Of a DNA stretch of 39,779 bases, positions 13,530 through 23,462 are shown piece after piece. The position numbers and the translations under genes are program-made. Source of the DNA: DASCNA01 sp036011305 (GTDB taxonomy: Bacteria > Verrucomicrobiota > Lentisphaeria > Victivallales > GWF2-38-69); the NCBI GenBank assembly GCA_036011305.1, contig DASCNA010000187.1:1-39779 (forward strand). Direction: 5' to 3'. The notes under the pieces were generated by a model. It had not been told where the DNA came from, did not search any database, and saw only the letters and a program-made list of their open reading frames with translations. Each line of letters opens with the position of its first letter. The first letter of the stretch is position 1.

Positions 13530-15224
13530 ATGTTTTTCAGAAAAAGCAAAATAGCTAGAAGTTATCACAATATCATGCGCTATAAACAGATTATAGCCGT
13601 TCTTATAAAACATGGATTTCAGGAATTTGTGGATACCAGCAGACTGCTTCAGGTATTTAACTTAAAAAGAGCTCATATAAAAAAAGCCAAGAAACACAAA
13701 AAGTATCAGCAAAGAAAATATCATACGCACTGGAGAAGGATAAGGCTTGTACTGGAAGAGCTTGGACCTACATTTATTAAATTAGGTCAATTTTTAAGCA
13801 ATCGACCTGACCTAATTCCCAGTGAACTCTGTTCTGAGTTAGAAAAACTTTTAGATAATGTTCCGCCGTTCGATGGTGCAACTGCACTTGCAATCCTTGA
13901 ATTCAGCCTTAATCAAAAAAAAGATGATATCTTCAAAAAGTTCAATATTGAACCTTTTTCATCTGCATCAATATCACAGGTCCACGAAGCTTATCTGAAG
14001 GACGAAAGTAAAGTAGCTGTTAAAATACAAAGACCCGCTATTAAAACTAAAATTGACTCTGATATAGAGATAATGCTGCATGTCGCTGCATCTATCAAAA
14101 AACATGTACAGGGAGCAGAAGTAATAGATCCGATTGGAATAGTAGAAGAGTTTAGAGACGGGCTGTATACCGAACTTGATTTCGAAAATGAAGCTTTAAA
14201 TATTGAAAAGTTTACAAAGATCTTTGCTGACAATAAAGATTTGGCTGTTCCAAAGGTGTATAAAGAGTATACTTCTAAGAATGTATTAACTATGGAGTAT
14301 ATAGACGGCATTAAATTTTCAGAAGCTGAAAAATATGAATTTGATCATGATTTAATTACATCTAAACTTGCCAATTTAGTATTATCCCAAATTTTTGAAT
14401 ATGGTTATTTTCATGCAGATCCTCATTCTGGAAATCTAATTATTCTTGATGATGATAGAATATGCTTTATTGACTTCGGCCTTATGGGAATCTTACCCCC
14501 AAAGCACAAAGGAGCACTTTGTGATATAATTATCGGTCTTGTCAATCATGATCCTGATAGAATAACAAAAGCTATGCTGCGTCTATCACTTAATAAAGAG
14601 GTTGAAAATAGAAGTGCTCTTGAACATCAGATTTTTAAATTAATTGAACACTATGCATATCTTCCAATTGAAGACATTAACATAGGACACTTTTTAAGGG
14701 ATTTACTCAAATTGCTGATAAATAATAAACTGATAATACCTTCTGACATTTTTCTACTGCTCAAAACTATAATATCTCTTGAAGGAACTATTAGGAAAAT
14801 AAAGCCAAAATTTGATATGATTTCACATATTGAACCTTTTGTGAAAAAGATGATATATAAAAGTACCAGTCCAACTAAAATCATGAGAGATATATATGAT
14901 TCAGGACTTGACTATGCACATTTAATATGTGAACTGCCGGGAGAAATAAGAGAACTTCTCGACCAGATAAAAAATAAGACTTTTAAACTTCAGTTTGAGC
15001 ATAAAGGTCTTGAGCCTATGCTGGATAAACTTGATAATATAACCAACAGGCTCTCTTTTTCTGTTATTACAGCAGCATTGGTAATAGGGTCTTCACTCCT
15101 ACTTAAAACAAGAGTTCCTCCTACTATATACGGAGTATCAGGTATAGGGATACTAGTATTTATGTTTTCTGCTCTTATGGGTGGATTACTTCTCATATCA
15201 ATAATACGTCACGGCAGAATGTGA
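13530..15224 (+). CDS. ABC1/AarF (UbiB-like) atypical kinase
   Basis: A 564-residue protein of the ADCK/UbiB family. The hallmark KxGQ motif is in FIKLGQFLSNRPDLIP (about 86-99). Further motifs are ASISQVHEA, the nucleotide-binding lysine K165 in VAVKIQRP, the catalytic loop FHADPHSGN (294-302) and the metal-binding IDFG (314-317). Two C-terminal membrane helices (about 505-560) anchor it. UbiB proteins support ubiquinone synthesis or isoprenoid lipid handling in other bacteria; whether this organism makes quinones cannot be told here. It has a GAGA Shine-Dalgarno-like sequence before the ATG and is convergent with the DUF2851 gene. Confidence 0.93.
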   Translation: MFFRKSKIARSYHNIMRYKQIIAVLIKHGFQEFVDTSRLLQVFNLKRAHIKKAKKHKKYQQRKYHTHWRRIRLVLEELGPTFIKLGQFLSNRPDLIPSELCSELEKLLDNVPPFDGATALAILEFSLNQKKDDIFKKFNIEPFSSASISQVHEAYLKDESKVAVKIQRPAIKTKIDSDIEIMLHVAASIKKHVQGAEVIDPIGIVEEFRDGLYTELDFENEALNIEKFTKIFADNKDLAVPKVYKEYTSKNVLTMEYIDGIKFSEAEKYEFDHDLITSKLANLVLSQIFEYGYFHADPHSGNLIILDDDRICFIDFGLMGILPPKHKGALCDIIIGLVNHDPDRITKAMLRLSLNKEVENRSALEHQIFKLIEHYAYLPIEDINIGHFLRDLLKLLINNKLIIPSDIFLLLKTIISLEGTIRKIKPKFDMISHIEPFVKKMIYKSTSPTKIMRDIYDSGLDYAHLICELPGEIRELLDQIKNKTFKLQFEHKGLEPMLDKLDNITNRLSFSVITAALVIGSSLLLKTRVPPTIYGVSGIGILVFMFSALMGGLLLISIIRHGRM

Positions 15225-15262
15225 CATAATATTATTGCACTTTGGTGAGTGCAGATAGTTTT

Positions 15263-16621
15263 TCACATATCATGTTTTTGAGTATTAACATATACAGGAC
15301 ATTCTCTGCATTTCATATGACTGAATTCACATATATTTTTATGCAAAAAAATAACCCCCTGCTGTGATGCAAAGGTTTTAAATATATTACAGACTTTTCT
15401 ATTCTCCAAACCCCAGCGTTTGAGTGATATTTTCTGTATAATAGTTATCTGAGTTGAAGGCAGGCAGTGCCAAACGGAAAAAGCTTTTTCTTCTAACTGT
15501 AAATTGTTATTAATTTTCGCATAAGCTATTATAAATGGAAGAATTAAATTTCCTATAATTTCTAATGCTCTGTTCCGCCCTATCAAACTTGAAGGTTTGT
15601 TAATTTTTTTATAAAAGTTGACATATTGATCCCAAAGAGAATCATCACATTTTAAGCTATCAATCATTAGAAGTACTATTTTTTTATCATCTTTTTTGTG
15701 ATCAAACAGAGAAAGATAGTAAACAAAAGAAGTAGAATGCAAATGAATAAATAAATTACTCAATGCTGCAATCCTTCTGTATGGACTGTTAAGAGGTCTT
15801 ACCGCAGAGAAATTCCAGTGGATAGTTTTAGTGTTTATGTCTCCTTTGCGAATAGCCCACCATTTACTCCAGGTATATTTTACGAATTCATGCATAGACT
15901 TATCAAGTTTCATTAATCCTGGATCAGGCAGTAATTCTGATTCTCCCCAAAGCAGAGCACATTTGGATTTGTCATCAAGTCCATCAAAATCATATTTTGA
16001 TATTCGGTCATACAATTCTAAAAAAGACTGCTTATTTTTCTTATAACCGCAAGTTTTAAAAAAATGTTTTAAAAAAGCATTTTCTAATCCTATTCTTAAT
16101 ATTTCACTAATGTATATTATTATTTTATGATTTAATCTATTTATTCCTAACTTTCCCAAATAACTGCATATTAAGTTTTCAGATAGACTTTTAAACTTGG
16201 AAATGCAGAGGCCTTCAACATACTGGATATCTTTATTCTTATTTCTCCTTAGGAATTCATATATAATGAAATCAGGCACAAGTATTGTTTGAATATCAGG
16301 TATCTTTGTTTTACCTGCATAAGAACTTTTAACTACATGAAGTATCACATTGGAATACAAAACATCATTATGATGACCATGTATATACCAATCGTTTGCA
16401 CTATGATGTATCTCGATATCACCTGTTTTTACACTTCCGTTAATACATATTTCAGCATTTAGAAAATCAGGGCCTTCTTCCAGATTCCATGTCCCGGAGT
16501 ATACAACGGTCAATGAATCTCCTGAGATTGTTTTACATTCAAAATCTCTGTCCAAATCTGCCCATACTCTTTGGAGAATAATTTCACCATATTTAATTAC
16601 CTGTTCGGCGATTTCATCCAT
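15263..16621 (-). CDS. DUF2851 family protein
   Basis: A 452-residue soluble protein. The N-terminal third has the DUF2851 signature: GPDFLNAEICINGSVKTGD followed by IEIHHSANDWYIHGHHND and YSNVILHVV. The C-terminus carries a cysteine cluster (CEFSHMKCRECPVY) that may bind metal. The family is known from Bacteroidota and related phyla and has no established activity. The conserved D-x-E...E-x-H arrangement recalls nuclease-like active sites, but this is my inference. GGAG lies 14 bases before the ATG. The gene stands alone, convergent with the ABC1 kinase and followed upstream by a terminator of the lipoprotein operon. Confidence 0.85.
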   Translation of the reverse strand: MDEIAEQVIKYGEIILQRVWADLDRDFECKTISGDSLTVVYSGTWNLEEGPDFLNAEICINGSVKTGDIEIHHSANDWYIHGHHNDVLYSNVILHVVKSSYAGKTKIPDIQTILVPDFIIYEFLRRNKNKDIQYVEGLCISKFKSLSENLICSYLGKLGINRLNHKIIIYISEILRIGLENAFLKHFFKTCGYKKNKQSFLELYDRISKYDFDGLDDKSKCALLWGESELLPDPGLMKLDKSMHEFVKYTWSKWWAIRKGDINTKTIHWNFSAVRPLNSPYRRIAALSNLFIHLHSTSFVYYLSLFDHKKDDKKIVLLMIDSLKCDDSLWDQYVNFYKKINKPSSLIGRNRALEIIGNLILPFIIAYAKINNNLQLEEKAFSVWHCLPSTQITIIQKISLKRWGLENRKVCNIFKTFASQQGVIFLHKNICEFSHMKCRECPVYVNTQKHDM

Positions 16622-16673
16622 TTATTTTATTTTTACTCCATTTATTGATTAAATATCCAAAGAATATAAGAAT

Positions 16674-16706
16674 AAAAAGCCTATAACTTTTGATAAAGCT
16701 ATAGGC
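16674..16706 (-). terminator. Intrinsic terminator of the lipoprotein operon
   Basis: On the minus strand GCCTATA-G-CTTT pairs with AAAG-T-TATAGGC around a four-base loop (16679-16706, one internal mismatch), followed by TTTTT (16678-16674). It ends the ppiD-like/lipoprotein transcription unit. Confidence 0.85.
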
Positions 16707-16728
16707 CTTAGTTTATTCTAAATTAAAA

Positions 16729-17370
16729 TTAATTTACATATGTGCTCAGAGCATCGGTTGCTTTTTTTGGTGCTTGAGCTTTCTTTGGAGCTGATTTTTT
16801 TGTGTTCTTCTGAAGTGGTTCTTTCAGCATAATAGGCTGATCAAGCTTAATTGGTTGTGCTATGCTGACAGGGTTGGTTATCTGAATCTTCTGAGTTGGA
16901 GGAACATAAGCTTTCGGCTCCGGCGGAACTTCTACACCTTTTAAAACACCCTTATATCCGAAAACTCTTGCCTGTACATTACGGTAAAACGGATAATCCT
17001 GTACAATAATATAATATCTGGGGCATATAATGAAGTCAGCTTGATTTTCAGAACATGCTCTATAGGCGGCTGCCGCCTTAGCCTCGGCAATAGTATCTCC
17101 GAAAAAAGAATCAGATAAATTTTGTTCCTTATAGTTTCCTTGATAATGAACACCTTCAGCAAAATTACCCGGACCTGTTATAAACAGATAAGCTATTCTG
17201 GAGACACTGGCAGTAGCTTCAATCTTTTCACCAACCTGAATGATTGGTTTAACTTCAGCCTTTGTTGTTATTTCAAGAGGAGAACTTGGCTGATTTATAT
17301 AAGTCGATGCACAGCCTGCAAGTAAACCTAACATTAGAACAGCAAATACAAAACTAACAGTTTTCCTCAT
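16729..17370 (-). CDS. Lipoprotein of unknown function
   Basis: A 213-residue protein with a signal peptide and lipobox LAGC (Cys20). The middle (DTIAEAKAAAAYRACSENQADFIICPRYYI) is a compact alpha/beta segment rich in alanine and containing two cysteines. The C-terminal 80 residues are proline- and lysine-rich (KKSAPKKAQAPKKATDAL), perhaps interacting with nucleic acid, peptidoglycan or acidic surface polymers (inference). I do not recognise a named family with certainty. GGAG precedes the ATG. It follows the PpiD-like gene by 28 bases on the same strand, and a terminator lies just after it, so the two form an operon. Confidence 0.8.
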   Translation of the reverse strand: MRKTVSFVFAVLMLGLLAGCASTYINQPSSPLEITTKAEVKPIIQVGEKIEATASVSRIAYLFITGPGNFAEGVHYQGNYKEQNLSDSFFGDTIAEAKAAAAYRACSENQADFIICPRYYIIVQDYPFYRNVQARVFGYKGVLKGVEVPPEPKAYVPPTQKIQITNPVSIAQPIKLDQPIMLKEPLQKNTKKSAPKKAQAPKKATDALSTYVN

Positions 17371-17398
17371 AAATAACTTTCTCCTTTTTAATTAAACT

Positions 17399-19069
17399 CT
17401 ACTGATTCACCGCCCCCTTTTTAGAAGATGCATAAATCATTGTTTTAGCCTTTTTTTCCAGCATTTGGTTGTAATTTAACCATGCTATTTGTTGAGCGTA
17501 TTGTCTGTATTCCATCATTGCCATTGATTTATTTTTGATAAAATCACTTTGTGAAGGAAGTGTAATATTATCAACATAAACAATTATAGCTCCGTTAGAA
17601 ACGTCTGCAACAGATGAAACGCCACCCTTTTTAGTCTTTATAGCCAATTCTAAAGCTGTATTGCCATATGATTCTTTAGACAGAGAAGAACTATCTTTAG
17701 CAGAAAACTTAAAATTCTTATTAAAATCAGAAGACTGAATTAGGTTTTTAATATTCTTTTTATCTTTAATTCCTTTAGCAATATCACTTGAAACTTTATT
17801 GGCGGCATTCTTTGCCATATTCACAGCCTGCTCGTTTTTATAATCGGCGATCACCTTATCTTTTACTTCTGAAAGTTTGGCAGGTCTTGCGTTTTCCCTA
17901 TCTATCAGGCAGGCTACAAAATAAGATTTTTTCCCTTCAATAGCATTTGAGATAGGCTGATCAAGGAATAAATTTGATATGGAACTTGCCAATCCTGATT
18001 CTTTTCCTATGCGAGGAATCAATTTTGTATTTGGGGTTATCCAATCATTTATTGGATAAATATTATATTCCATTTTTTTAGCAAAAGCTGAAAAAACATT
18101 ATTATTTTTATTCTTTGCCTGAGCTTGTTCAATATCTTTAAAAGCCTTAACTGCAAAGTTCTGTGCATCCACTTTTGCAAGTTTTTGCTCTTCCTTTTTT
18201 ACTAATAGGCTCCTAATTTTGCTTTTAGCTTCAGTCTCCGTAGCCTTTTTATACATTAACTTATTCTGATTATAATTTGCCTCAACCATTTCATCAGTAA
18301 CTTTTTTTTCTGCCTGAACTTTATAATTTATAAAATTAAAACGTACAACAAGAGCTTTTGACTTTTTAGGTATGACGTATTTACTTCTGTTAGCCTGAAA
18401 ATACTTATCCAACTCTAAATTTTCAACTTTCACTTTATCCAGATAGTTCTTACTATCAAAATATGCCACATTAATATCATATTCTTCATTAGCTTTGTTA
18501 TAAAACTGCTTAGCACCATTTTCAGTTATAAGAGCTGTTGAAGTAACCTGTTTTCTAAGCAAATCGATTAAGACACTGTTTTTAGCAGCATTTTCTATGT
18601 CCATCTCAAAAATTCTATACTGTCCCAAAGCATATACTATCATTCTGTATCTATCCATACTGAATTTACCTTTTTCCTGGAATAAAGGCATACTTCTCAA
18701 GTATGCTGCCACCTGGGGATTACTGACTGTAAGCTCGAGTTTCTTCGCCTGCTTTATTAACATCATCTGTTCTATGGCCATTGATAAATATTGTTTATGG
18801 TTTTTAGTAGAATTAAAGTTAACAGGCCAACCACGCAGCGTAAAAGTGATTTTTACATTTTTTATACCTTGGTCAAGTTCTTTTTGAGGTATACGCTCCC
18901 CGTACATTGAAACATTACTTTTGGTACTGCCAAATGAAAACATGCTGAAAAAATCAGAAGGGTCAGCAGAAAAATATAATACAAAAGGAATAATAATAAC
19001 CAGTGTTAAAATTCCAAATGCAATTTTACCATGTTTATGAAACAGTCTATTAATTTTAGTAATAAACAT
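17399..19069 (-). CDS. Membrane-anchored SurA/PpiD-like periplasmic chaperone
   Basis: A 556-residue protein with one N-terminal membrane helix (about 15-33) and a large extracytoplasmic part. The region after the helix (NVSMYGERIPQKELDQGI, then IEQMMLIKQAKKLELTVSNPQV) matches the SurA_N/PpiD N-terminal chaperone fold, and the lysine-rich helical segments after it are also PpiD-like. I cannot make out an intact parvulin domain with the usual conserved residues, so it may act as a chaperone without prolyl-isomerase activity. It would help exported proteins fold next to the translocon. It is the first gene of a two-gene operon with the lipoprotein and diverges from the gene at 19304. Confidence 0.8.
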   Translation of the reverse strand: MFITKINRLFHKHGKIAFGILTLVIIIPFVLYFSADPSDFFSMFSFGSTKSNVSMYGERIPQKELDQGIKNVKITFTLRGWPVNFNSTKNHKQYLSMAIEQMMLIKQAKKLELTVSNPQVAAYLRSMPLFQEKGKFSMDRYRMIVYALGQYRIFEMDIENAAKNSVLIDLLRKQVTSTALITENGAKQFYNKANEEYDINVAYFDSKNYLDKVKVENLELDKYFQANRSKYVIPKKSKALVVRFNFINYKVQAEKKVTDEMVEANYNQNKLMYKKATETEAKSKIRSLLVKKEEQKLAKVDAQNFAVKAFKDIEQAQAKNKNNNVFSAFAKKMEYNIYPINDWITPNTKLIPRIGKESGLASSISNLFLDQPISNAIEGKKSYFVACLIDRENARPAKLSEVKDKVIADYKNEQAVNMAKNAANKVSSDIAKGIKDKKNIKNLIQSSDFNKNFKFSAKDSSSLSKESYGNTALELAIKTKKGGVSSVADVSNGAIIVYVDNITLPSQSDFIKNKSMAMMEYRQYAQQIAWLNYNQMLEKKAKTMIYASSKKGAVNQ

Positions 19070-19303
19070 TATAGGAAATATCCTCCATATATAAAAATTT
19101 TAATGATTTTAAGCTAAGTTTAATTAAAAAACTTATTAATACAAGTATGACAATATTATTCGAAGTAATTATTTAATATTAACATAATACAGGATTATAA
19201 GTCTCGTAAAAATATAGTATTATCTCTTCATTTTTTTACAAATTCTGAATAGAATTAAATATGATATCTTTTATAAAACCATAAATGAATAATACTTCAA
19301 AAT

Positions 19304-20212
19304 ATGGCTTTCTCTAATAATAAAAAAATAGATATACATATAGCTTTAAGTGATGCTTTCAGAGGCTTTAAAAAATCATGGATATTATTATGCTCAGTAT
19401 CTGCAGTTATTTTACTCAGTCAGTCATGGCTCCCCAAACTATTAAAAAAATATACTTACAGTACAAAATATATCGAACCGTATATTAAAGCATTCATAAA
19501 GTTCAAAAATGATATATTCAGTATGCAAAATGCTGATTTTGCATTCATAAATCTTAAAAATTCACTTCAGAAATTACTTCACAATTCCGTAAATAACTGG
19601 GAATTTCATATGCTTCTATGCAAAATATTACTGGGGTTTATTATAATTTTCTTAGTGTTATGCCTGCTGTATATAATAACAATTTATATTTCCAAAATTT
19701 CAGTAAAAGACAGTAAAACTGATAATGAATTAAAAAAGGCTTTTTCTAAATCCCATTTAATGACTTTCAGCTATTTAGTTCTTAGCATAATAAAAGTAAT
19801 TCCATTCACAATATCTATTGCCATTCCATTTATCTATATAGTATTAAATATCTACTTTGTCAGAAAAACAAATTTGCATAGCATGACACTCAGTATTTAC
19901 TATATAATCGAAACATTATTCATTATATTTTTAACATTATTGAGTTTTATCTTATCAATTTATATATATTTAAAACTCTATTTCACAGGTTTCATTATTA
20001 CAGAAGAATCTGCAAACCCATTAAATGCCATTAAAGTCAGCTGGAAAATGACTAACCTTCACTTGAGAGAAATATTCTATATTTTTCTCATTACTTTAAT
20101 TATTGATATTATATCTGCGGCTACAATTATTGGCTTTATTCCTGGAACAGGGTTAAAATATACGCTCAGAGCTTCAGCATATAAACAACTGAATGATAAA
20201 GGAAATATCTAA
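19304..20212 (+). CDS. Polytopic membrane protein of unknown function
   Basis: A 302-residue protein with about six membrane helices (near 28-45, 103-130, 152-185 twice, 200-225, 255-282). The second half, with FTGFIITEESANPLNAIKVSWKMT before the last helix, resembles the layout of multi-helix families related to the glycerophosphodiesterase membrane domain or DUF975, where an acidic NPxxAxxxSW-like motif precedes the last helices. The match is by eye only. There is no Shine-Dalgarno sequence before the ATG at 19304. It precedes the receiver/PEP-binding gene by 190 bases and may be independent of it. Confidence 0.7.
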   Translation: MAFSNNKKIDIHIALSDAFRGFKKSWILLCSVSAVILLSQSWLPKLLKKYTYSTKYIEPYIKAFIKFKNDIFSMQNADFAFINLKNSLQKLLHNSVNNWEFHMLLCKILLGFIIIFLVLCLLYIITIYISKISVKDSKTDNELKKAFSKSHLMTFSYLVLSIIKVIPFTISIAIPFIYIVLNIYFVRKTNLHSMTLSIYYIIETLFIIFLTLLSFILSIYIYLKLYFTGFIITEESANPLNAIKVSWKMTNLHLREIFYIFLITLIIDIISAATIIGFIPGTGLKYTLRASAYKQLNDKGNI

Positions 20213-20402
20213 AAATCTCATTAATCCCTAGATAAATAATTATCATTAACCGCTCTTAAATAAGTAATTTAAAGTTTATGAATTTGAAAATGTTTATTTC
20301 TACTTTAATTTACATTATCTAAGTAGGTAAATGATTTATTTTGTTATTAAATAAAATTACAGTACTTTACTGCAATCCTCTAAAACAGGATATTTTTTCA
20401 TA

Positions 20403-23400
20403 ATGAAAACATGGAAACAGAAATATGATGAAATATTCAAAGCTAATTATTTTGAATTCTCTTTTAAGATTTTCCATGAACTTATGGCAAGGCGCGTTAA
20501 GGAAATACTGCTTGTTTCTTCGCCTTATGATGCATTCATTCTAGAAGAGGACGGTAGATTTGCAGAAAGAATCATTCACGAATATAGAGGTCTTAATCTT
20601 TCTCATCCTCCGAAATTAACATGGGCTTCCTCTCCAAGCGAAGCCTTCGACTTTCTTTTAAAAGATGATTTTGACCTCGTTATAACAATGCCGCGGTTTG
20701 ATGATGTAAATCCCTACAGATTTTGTGCTGGTATTAAAAGAATGTATCCAAAACTACCTGTTTATCTTTTAGCACACATGAGTAATATCCAGCTTCTTGA
20801 AAACAATTATCCAGCTAAAGATGACTGTTTCGATAAAAAACTTATTTGGAGTGGTAACTCTGATCTTCTTCTGGCTCTGGTAAAGAGCGAGGAAGATATG
20901 ATGAATGTTTCCTGGGATACAAAAAGAGCAAAAGTAAGAGTAATCATATTTGTTGAGGATTCTCCAAAATATTTATCCTCACTCCTCCCTCTTCTTTATA
21001 AGGAAGTAGTGCTGCAGACACAGGCTGTTATGGAGGAATCTCTTAATGAAGAAGATCGTCTTTTGAGAATGCGTGCACGACCAAAAATCCTACTTGCTGA
21101 AAATTATGAAGATGCTGTTTCATTATATACGAAATACAAGCCTTACCTTCTAGGGGTAATTTCTGATGTAAGATTTAAAAAAGATCAAAAATTAAATGAT
21201 AAAGCAGGCTTGATATTTCATAAGTTTATAAAAAAGAACACGCCTGATACTCCAGTGCTCTTGTTGAGCTCAGATGATTCAAATAGAGCTGAAGCTTTTA
21301 AGTTAAATGCATTTTTCCTGAATAAAAATTCTCAGAATCTTCATTCAGGAATTCATAGTTTTTTAATTAACCATTTGGCATTTGGAAGCTTTATTTTCAA
21401 TTATCCTGACGGAAAAATAATTGCTAAAGCATCAACTCTTCGTGAAATGGAAAAACTTATTCCTTCAATTCCTGATGAAGTTTTTAAATACCATGCGGAA
21501 AGAAATCATATTTCCACCTGGCTGACTGCCCGTTCCGAAATTTTTCTCGCCTCACTGATCAGACCTGTATCATGGGATGATTTTGTAGATATTTCAGAAC
21601 TTAAAAACTTTATTTCATTCTGCATACATATGAGGCGTAAAGGTCATCAAAGAGTGGTTATTGCCGATTTCAATATTGAAAATTTTGATCCTGAAACAGA
21701 TTTTATAAAAATGGGAACAGGATCGCTAGGAGGAAAAGCCAGGGGATTGGCTTTTGCTTCACACCTGCTTGACACTAACCTTCATGTAAGGGAAAAGTTC
21801 CCTAAATTAAACATTAGAATACCTAAGACACTTGTAATCGCAACCGAATATTTTGACCATTTTATGGAAGATAACCAACTTGATGACATAATAGATGCCG
21901 AGCTTGCTGATTATGAAATAATTAACAGATTTATTAACGGAAAACTACATGCCAATCTAAAAATCAACTTGACAGCTTATCTAAAACAGGTAAAACACCC
22001 GATTGCTGTAAGATCATCCAGTCTTCTGGAGGATGCACTTTACCAGCCTTCTGCAGGTTTATACAGAACTTATATGCTCCCGAATAATAATCATAATTTC
22101 AGTATCAGACACAATAATCTCTCAAAAGCCATAAAACTTGTTTTTGCATCGACATACCTAAATGCTGCAAAGCAGCTTGCAAAAACTACTCTACGGCGCA
22201 CAGAAGAAGAGAAAATGGCAGTTATTATACAGGAGGCAATTGGAAATAATTATGGGGACTATTTTTTCCCTGCTATTTCAGGTGTAGTAAAATCTTATAA
22301 TTTTTATCCCATGTCATATATGAAACCTGAAGAAGGAATAGCACATATTGCTTTAGGCTTTGGTAAAACTGTAGTGAGCGGAGAAACTTCATTACGTTTT
22401 TCACCAAAATATCCACAAAATCTACCTCATTTTTCTAAAATCAAAGATATCCTTAAAACATCTCAACGGTCATTTTATGCTATTAACATGAAACATCCTG
22501 ATAAACATAAAATTCCTCACGACAGAGAAAAAGGTCATGATATATCTGAGTTTATGCTGTCAAAACTTGACATAGAGGATCATAAATCAGTGATTAGTCT
22601 ATATACAGAATTAAGAAATATTTTCAGCTCATATATAGCTCAAGATCATAAAATAGTAGACTACTTTTCAAATAAGCATCACTGCATTCTTTCATTTGCC
22701 GACATTTTAAAACATGACAGCCTCCCACTTCCTGAAATCCTTTCAGAACTCCTTGTGACTGGCAGAAAAGGGATTGGAACCCCCATAGAAATAGAATTTG
22801 TTGTGAACTATATACAGTCTGATGATAAATCCGCTAAAGTTCAGCCTGAGTTTCTGCTTTTACAAATCAGACCAATGTCACTTCAGAGTTTTAATTCTAA
22901 TGTAATTATATCTGAAGAAGATATAAGAAAAGCTTTCTGTTATTCTACGATGTCCATGGGAAATGGAATAATTGAAAACATTAAAAACATCGTATATGTT
23001 AAAAAAAGTTCTTTTGACTCAAGCCATACACTCACAATAGCCGATGAAATTACTAAAATCAACAGAAATCTTACCGGACAAAATATAGAGTATCTATTAA
23101 TTGGTCCAGGAAGATGGGGTTCGGCAGATAGATGGTTAGGCATTCCTGTGGAGTGGAGTGATATTTCAGGTACAAGAGCAATTATCGAATCAAGAAATAA
23201 AAATATTAACGCAGAACCTTCTCAAGGATCTCACTTTTTTCATAATCTGTGCTCTCTCGGAATACCTTATCTTACAATACCTCCTGAACGTAAAAGCGAT
23301 AGCTTTCTTGATGAAACCTGGCTGGAAAAACAAAAAGCAGAATCAGAAACTGAATTTATAAAACATATCAAATTAAAATCACCTTTAACTATCAAAGCAA

Positions 23401-23435
23401 ATGGAAAAAGAGCAAAAGCTATTATTTTGAAATAA
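20403..23435 (+). CDS. Receiver-like plus PEP/pyruvate-binding domain protein
   Basis: A 1010-residue soluble protein. Residues about 35-165 and 178-310 each look like response-regulator receiver folds (VIIFVEDSPKYLSSLLPLLY; VISDVRF; TPVLLLSSDDSNRAEAF). Residues about 438-820 are a pyruvate phosphate dikinase N-terminal (ATP-grasp-like) domain: GSLGGKARGLAFA, PIAVRSSSLLEDALYQPSAG and LLLQIRPMS. The last 190 residues form another conserved module (LLIGPGRWGSADRWLGIPVEW, EPSQGSHFFHN). The phosphohistidine swivel and the C-terminal PEP-binding barrel of PEP synthase are missing, so it cannot run the full reaction. It may transfer phosphate to a partner or act as a regulator (inference). It is 27 bases ahead of gdhA. 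Confidence 0.85.
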   Translation: MKTWKQKYDEIFKANYFEFSFKIFHELMARRVKEILLVSSPYDAFILEEDGRFAERIIHEYRGLNLSHPPKLTWASSPSEAFDFLLKDDFDLVITMPRFDDVNPYRFCAGIKRMYPKLPVYLLAHMSNIQLLENNYPAKDDCFDKKLIWSGNSDLLLALVKSEEDMMNVSWDTKRAKVRVIIFVEDSPKYLSSLLPLLYKEVVLQTQAVMEESLNEEDRLLRMRARPKILLAENYEDAVSLYTKYKPYLLGVISDVRFKKDQKLNDKAGLIFHKFIKKNTPDTPVLLLSSDDSNRAEAFKLNAFFLNKNSQNLHSGIHSFLINHLAFGSFIFNYPDGKIIAKASTLREMEKLIPSIPDEVFKYHAERNHISTWLTARSEIFLASLIRPVSWDDFVDISELKNFISFCIHMRRKGHQRVVIADFNIENFDPETDFIKMGTGSLGGKARGLAFASHLLDTNLHVREKFPKLNIRIPKTLVIATEYFDHFMEDNQLDDIIDAELADYEIINRFINGKLHANLKINLTAYLKQVKHPIAVRSSSLLEDALYQPSAGLYRTYMLPNNNHNFSIRHNNLSKAIKLVFASTYLNAAKQLAKTTLRRTEEEKMAVIIQEAIGNNYGDYFFPAISGVVKSYNFYPMSYMKPEEGIAHIALGFGKTVVSGETSLRFSPKYPQNLPHFSKIKDILKTSQRSFYAINMKHPDKHKIPHDREKGHDISEFMLSKLDIEDHKSVISLYTELRNIFSSYIAQDHKIVDYFSNKHHCILSFADILKHDSLPLPEILSELLVTGRKGIGTPIEIEFVVNYIQSDDKSAKVQPEFLLLQIRPMSLQSFNSNVIISEEDIRKAFCYSTMSMGNGIIENIKNIVYVKKSSFDSSHTLTIADEITKINRNLTGQNIEYLLIGPGRWGSADRWLGIPVEWSDISGTRAIIESRNKNINAEPSQGSHFFHNLCSLGIPYLTIPPERKSDSFLDETWLEKQKAESETEFIKHIKLKSPLTIKANGKRAKAIILK

Positions 23436-23462
23436 AATTTTAATTACTAACCTGGAGGAAAG

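Noticed and set aside
20375..20400. Hairpin ATCCT/AGGAT plus T-run just before the PEP-binding gene, as a terminator or attenuator
   Set aside because: The stem is only five base pairs and its AGGA probably serves as the ribosome-binding site; too weak to call.
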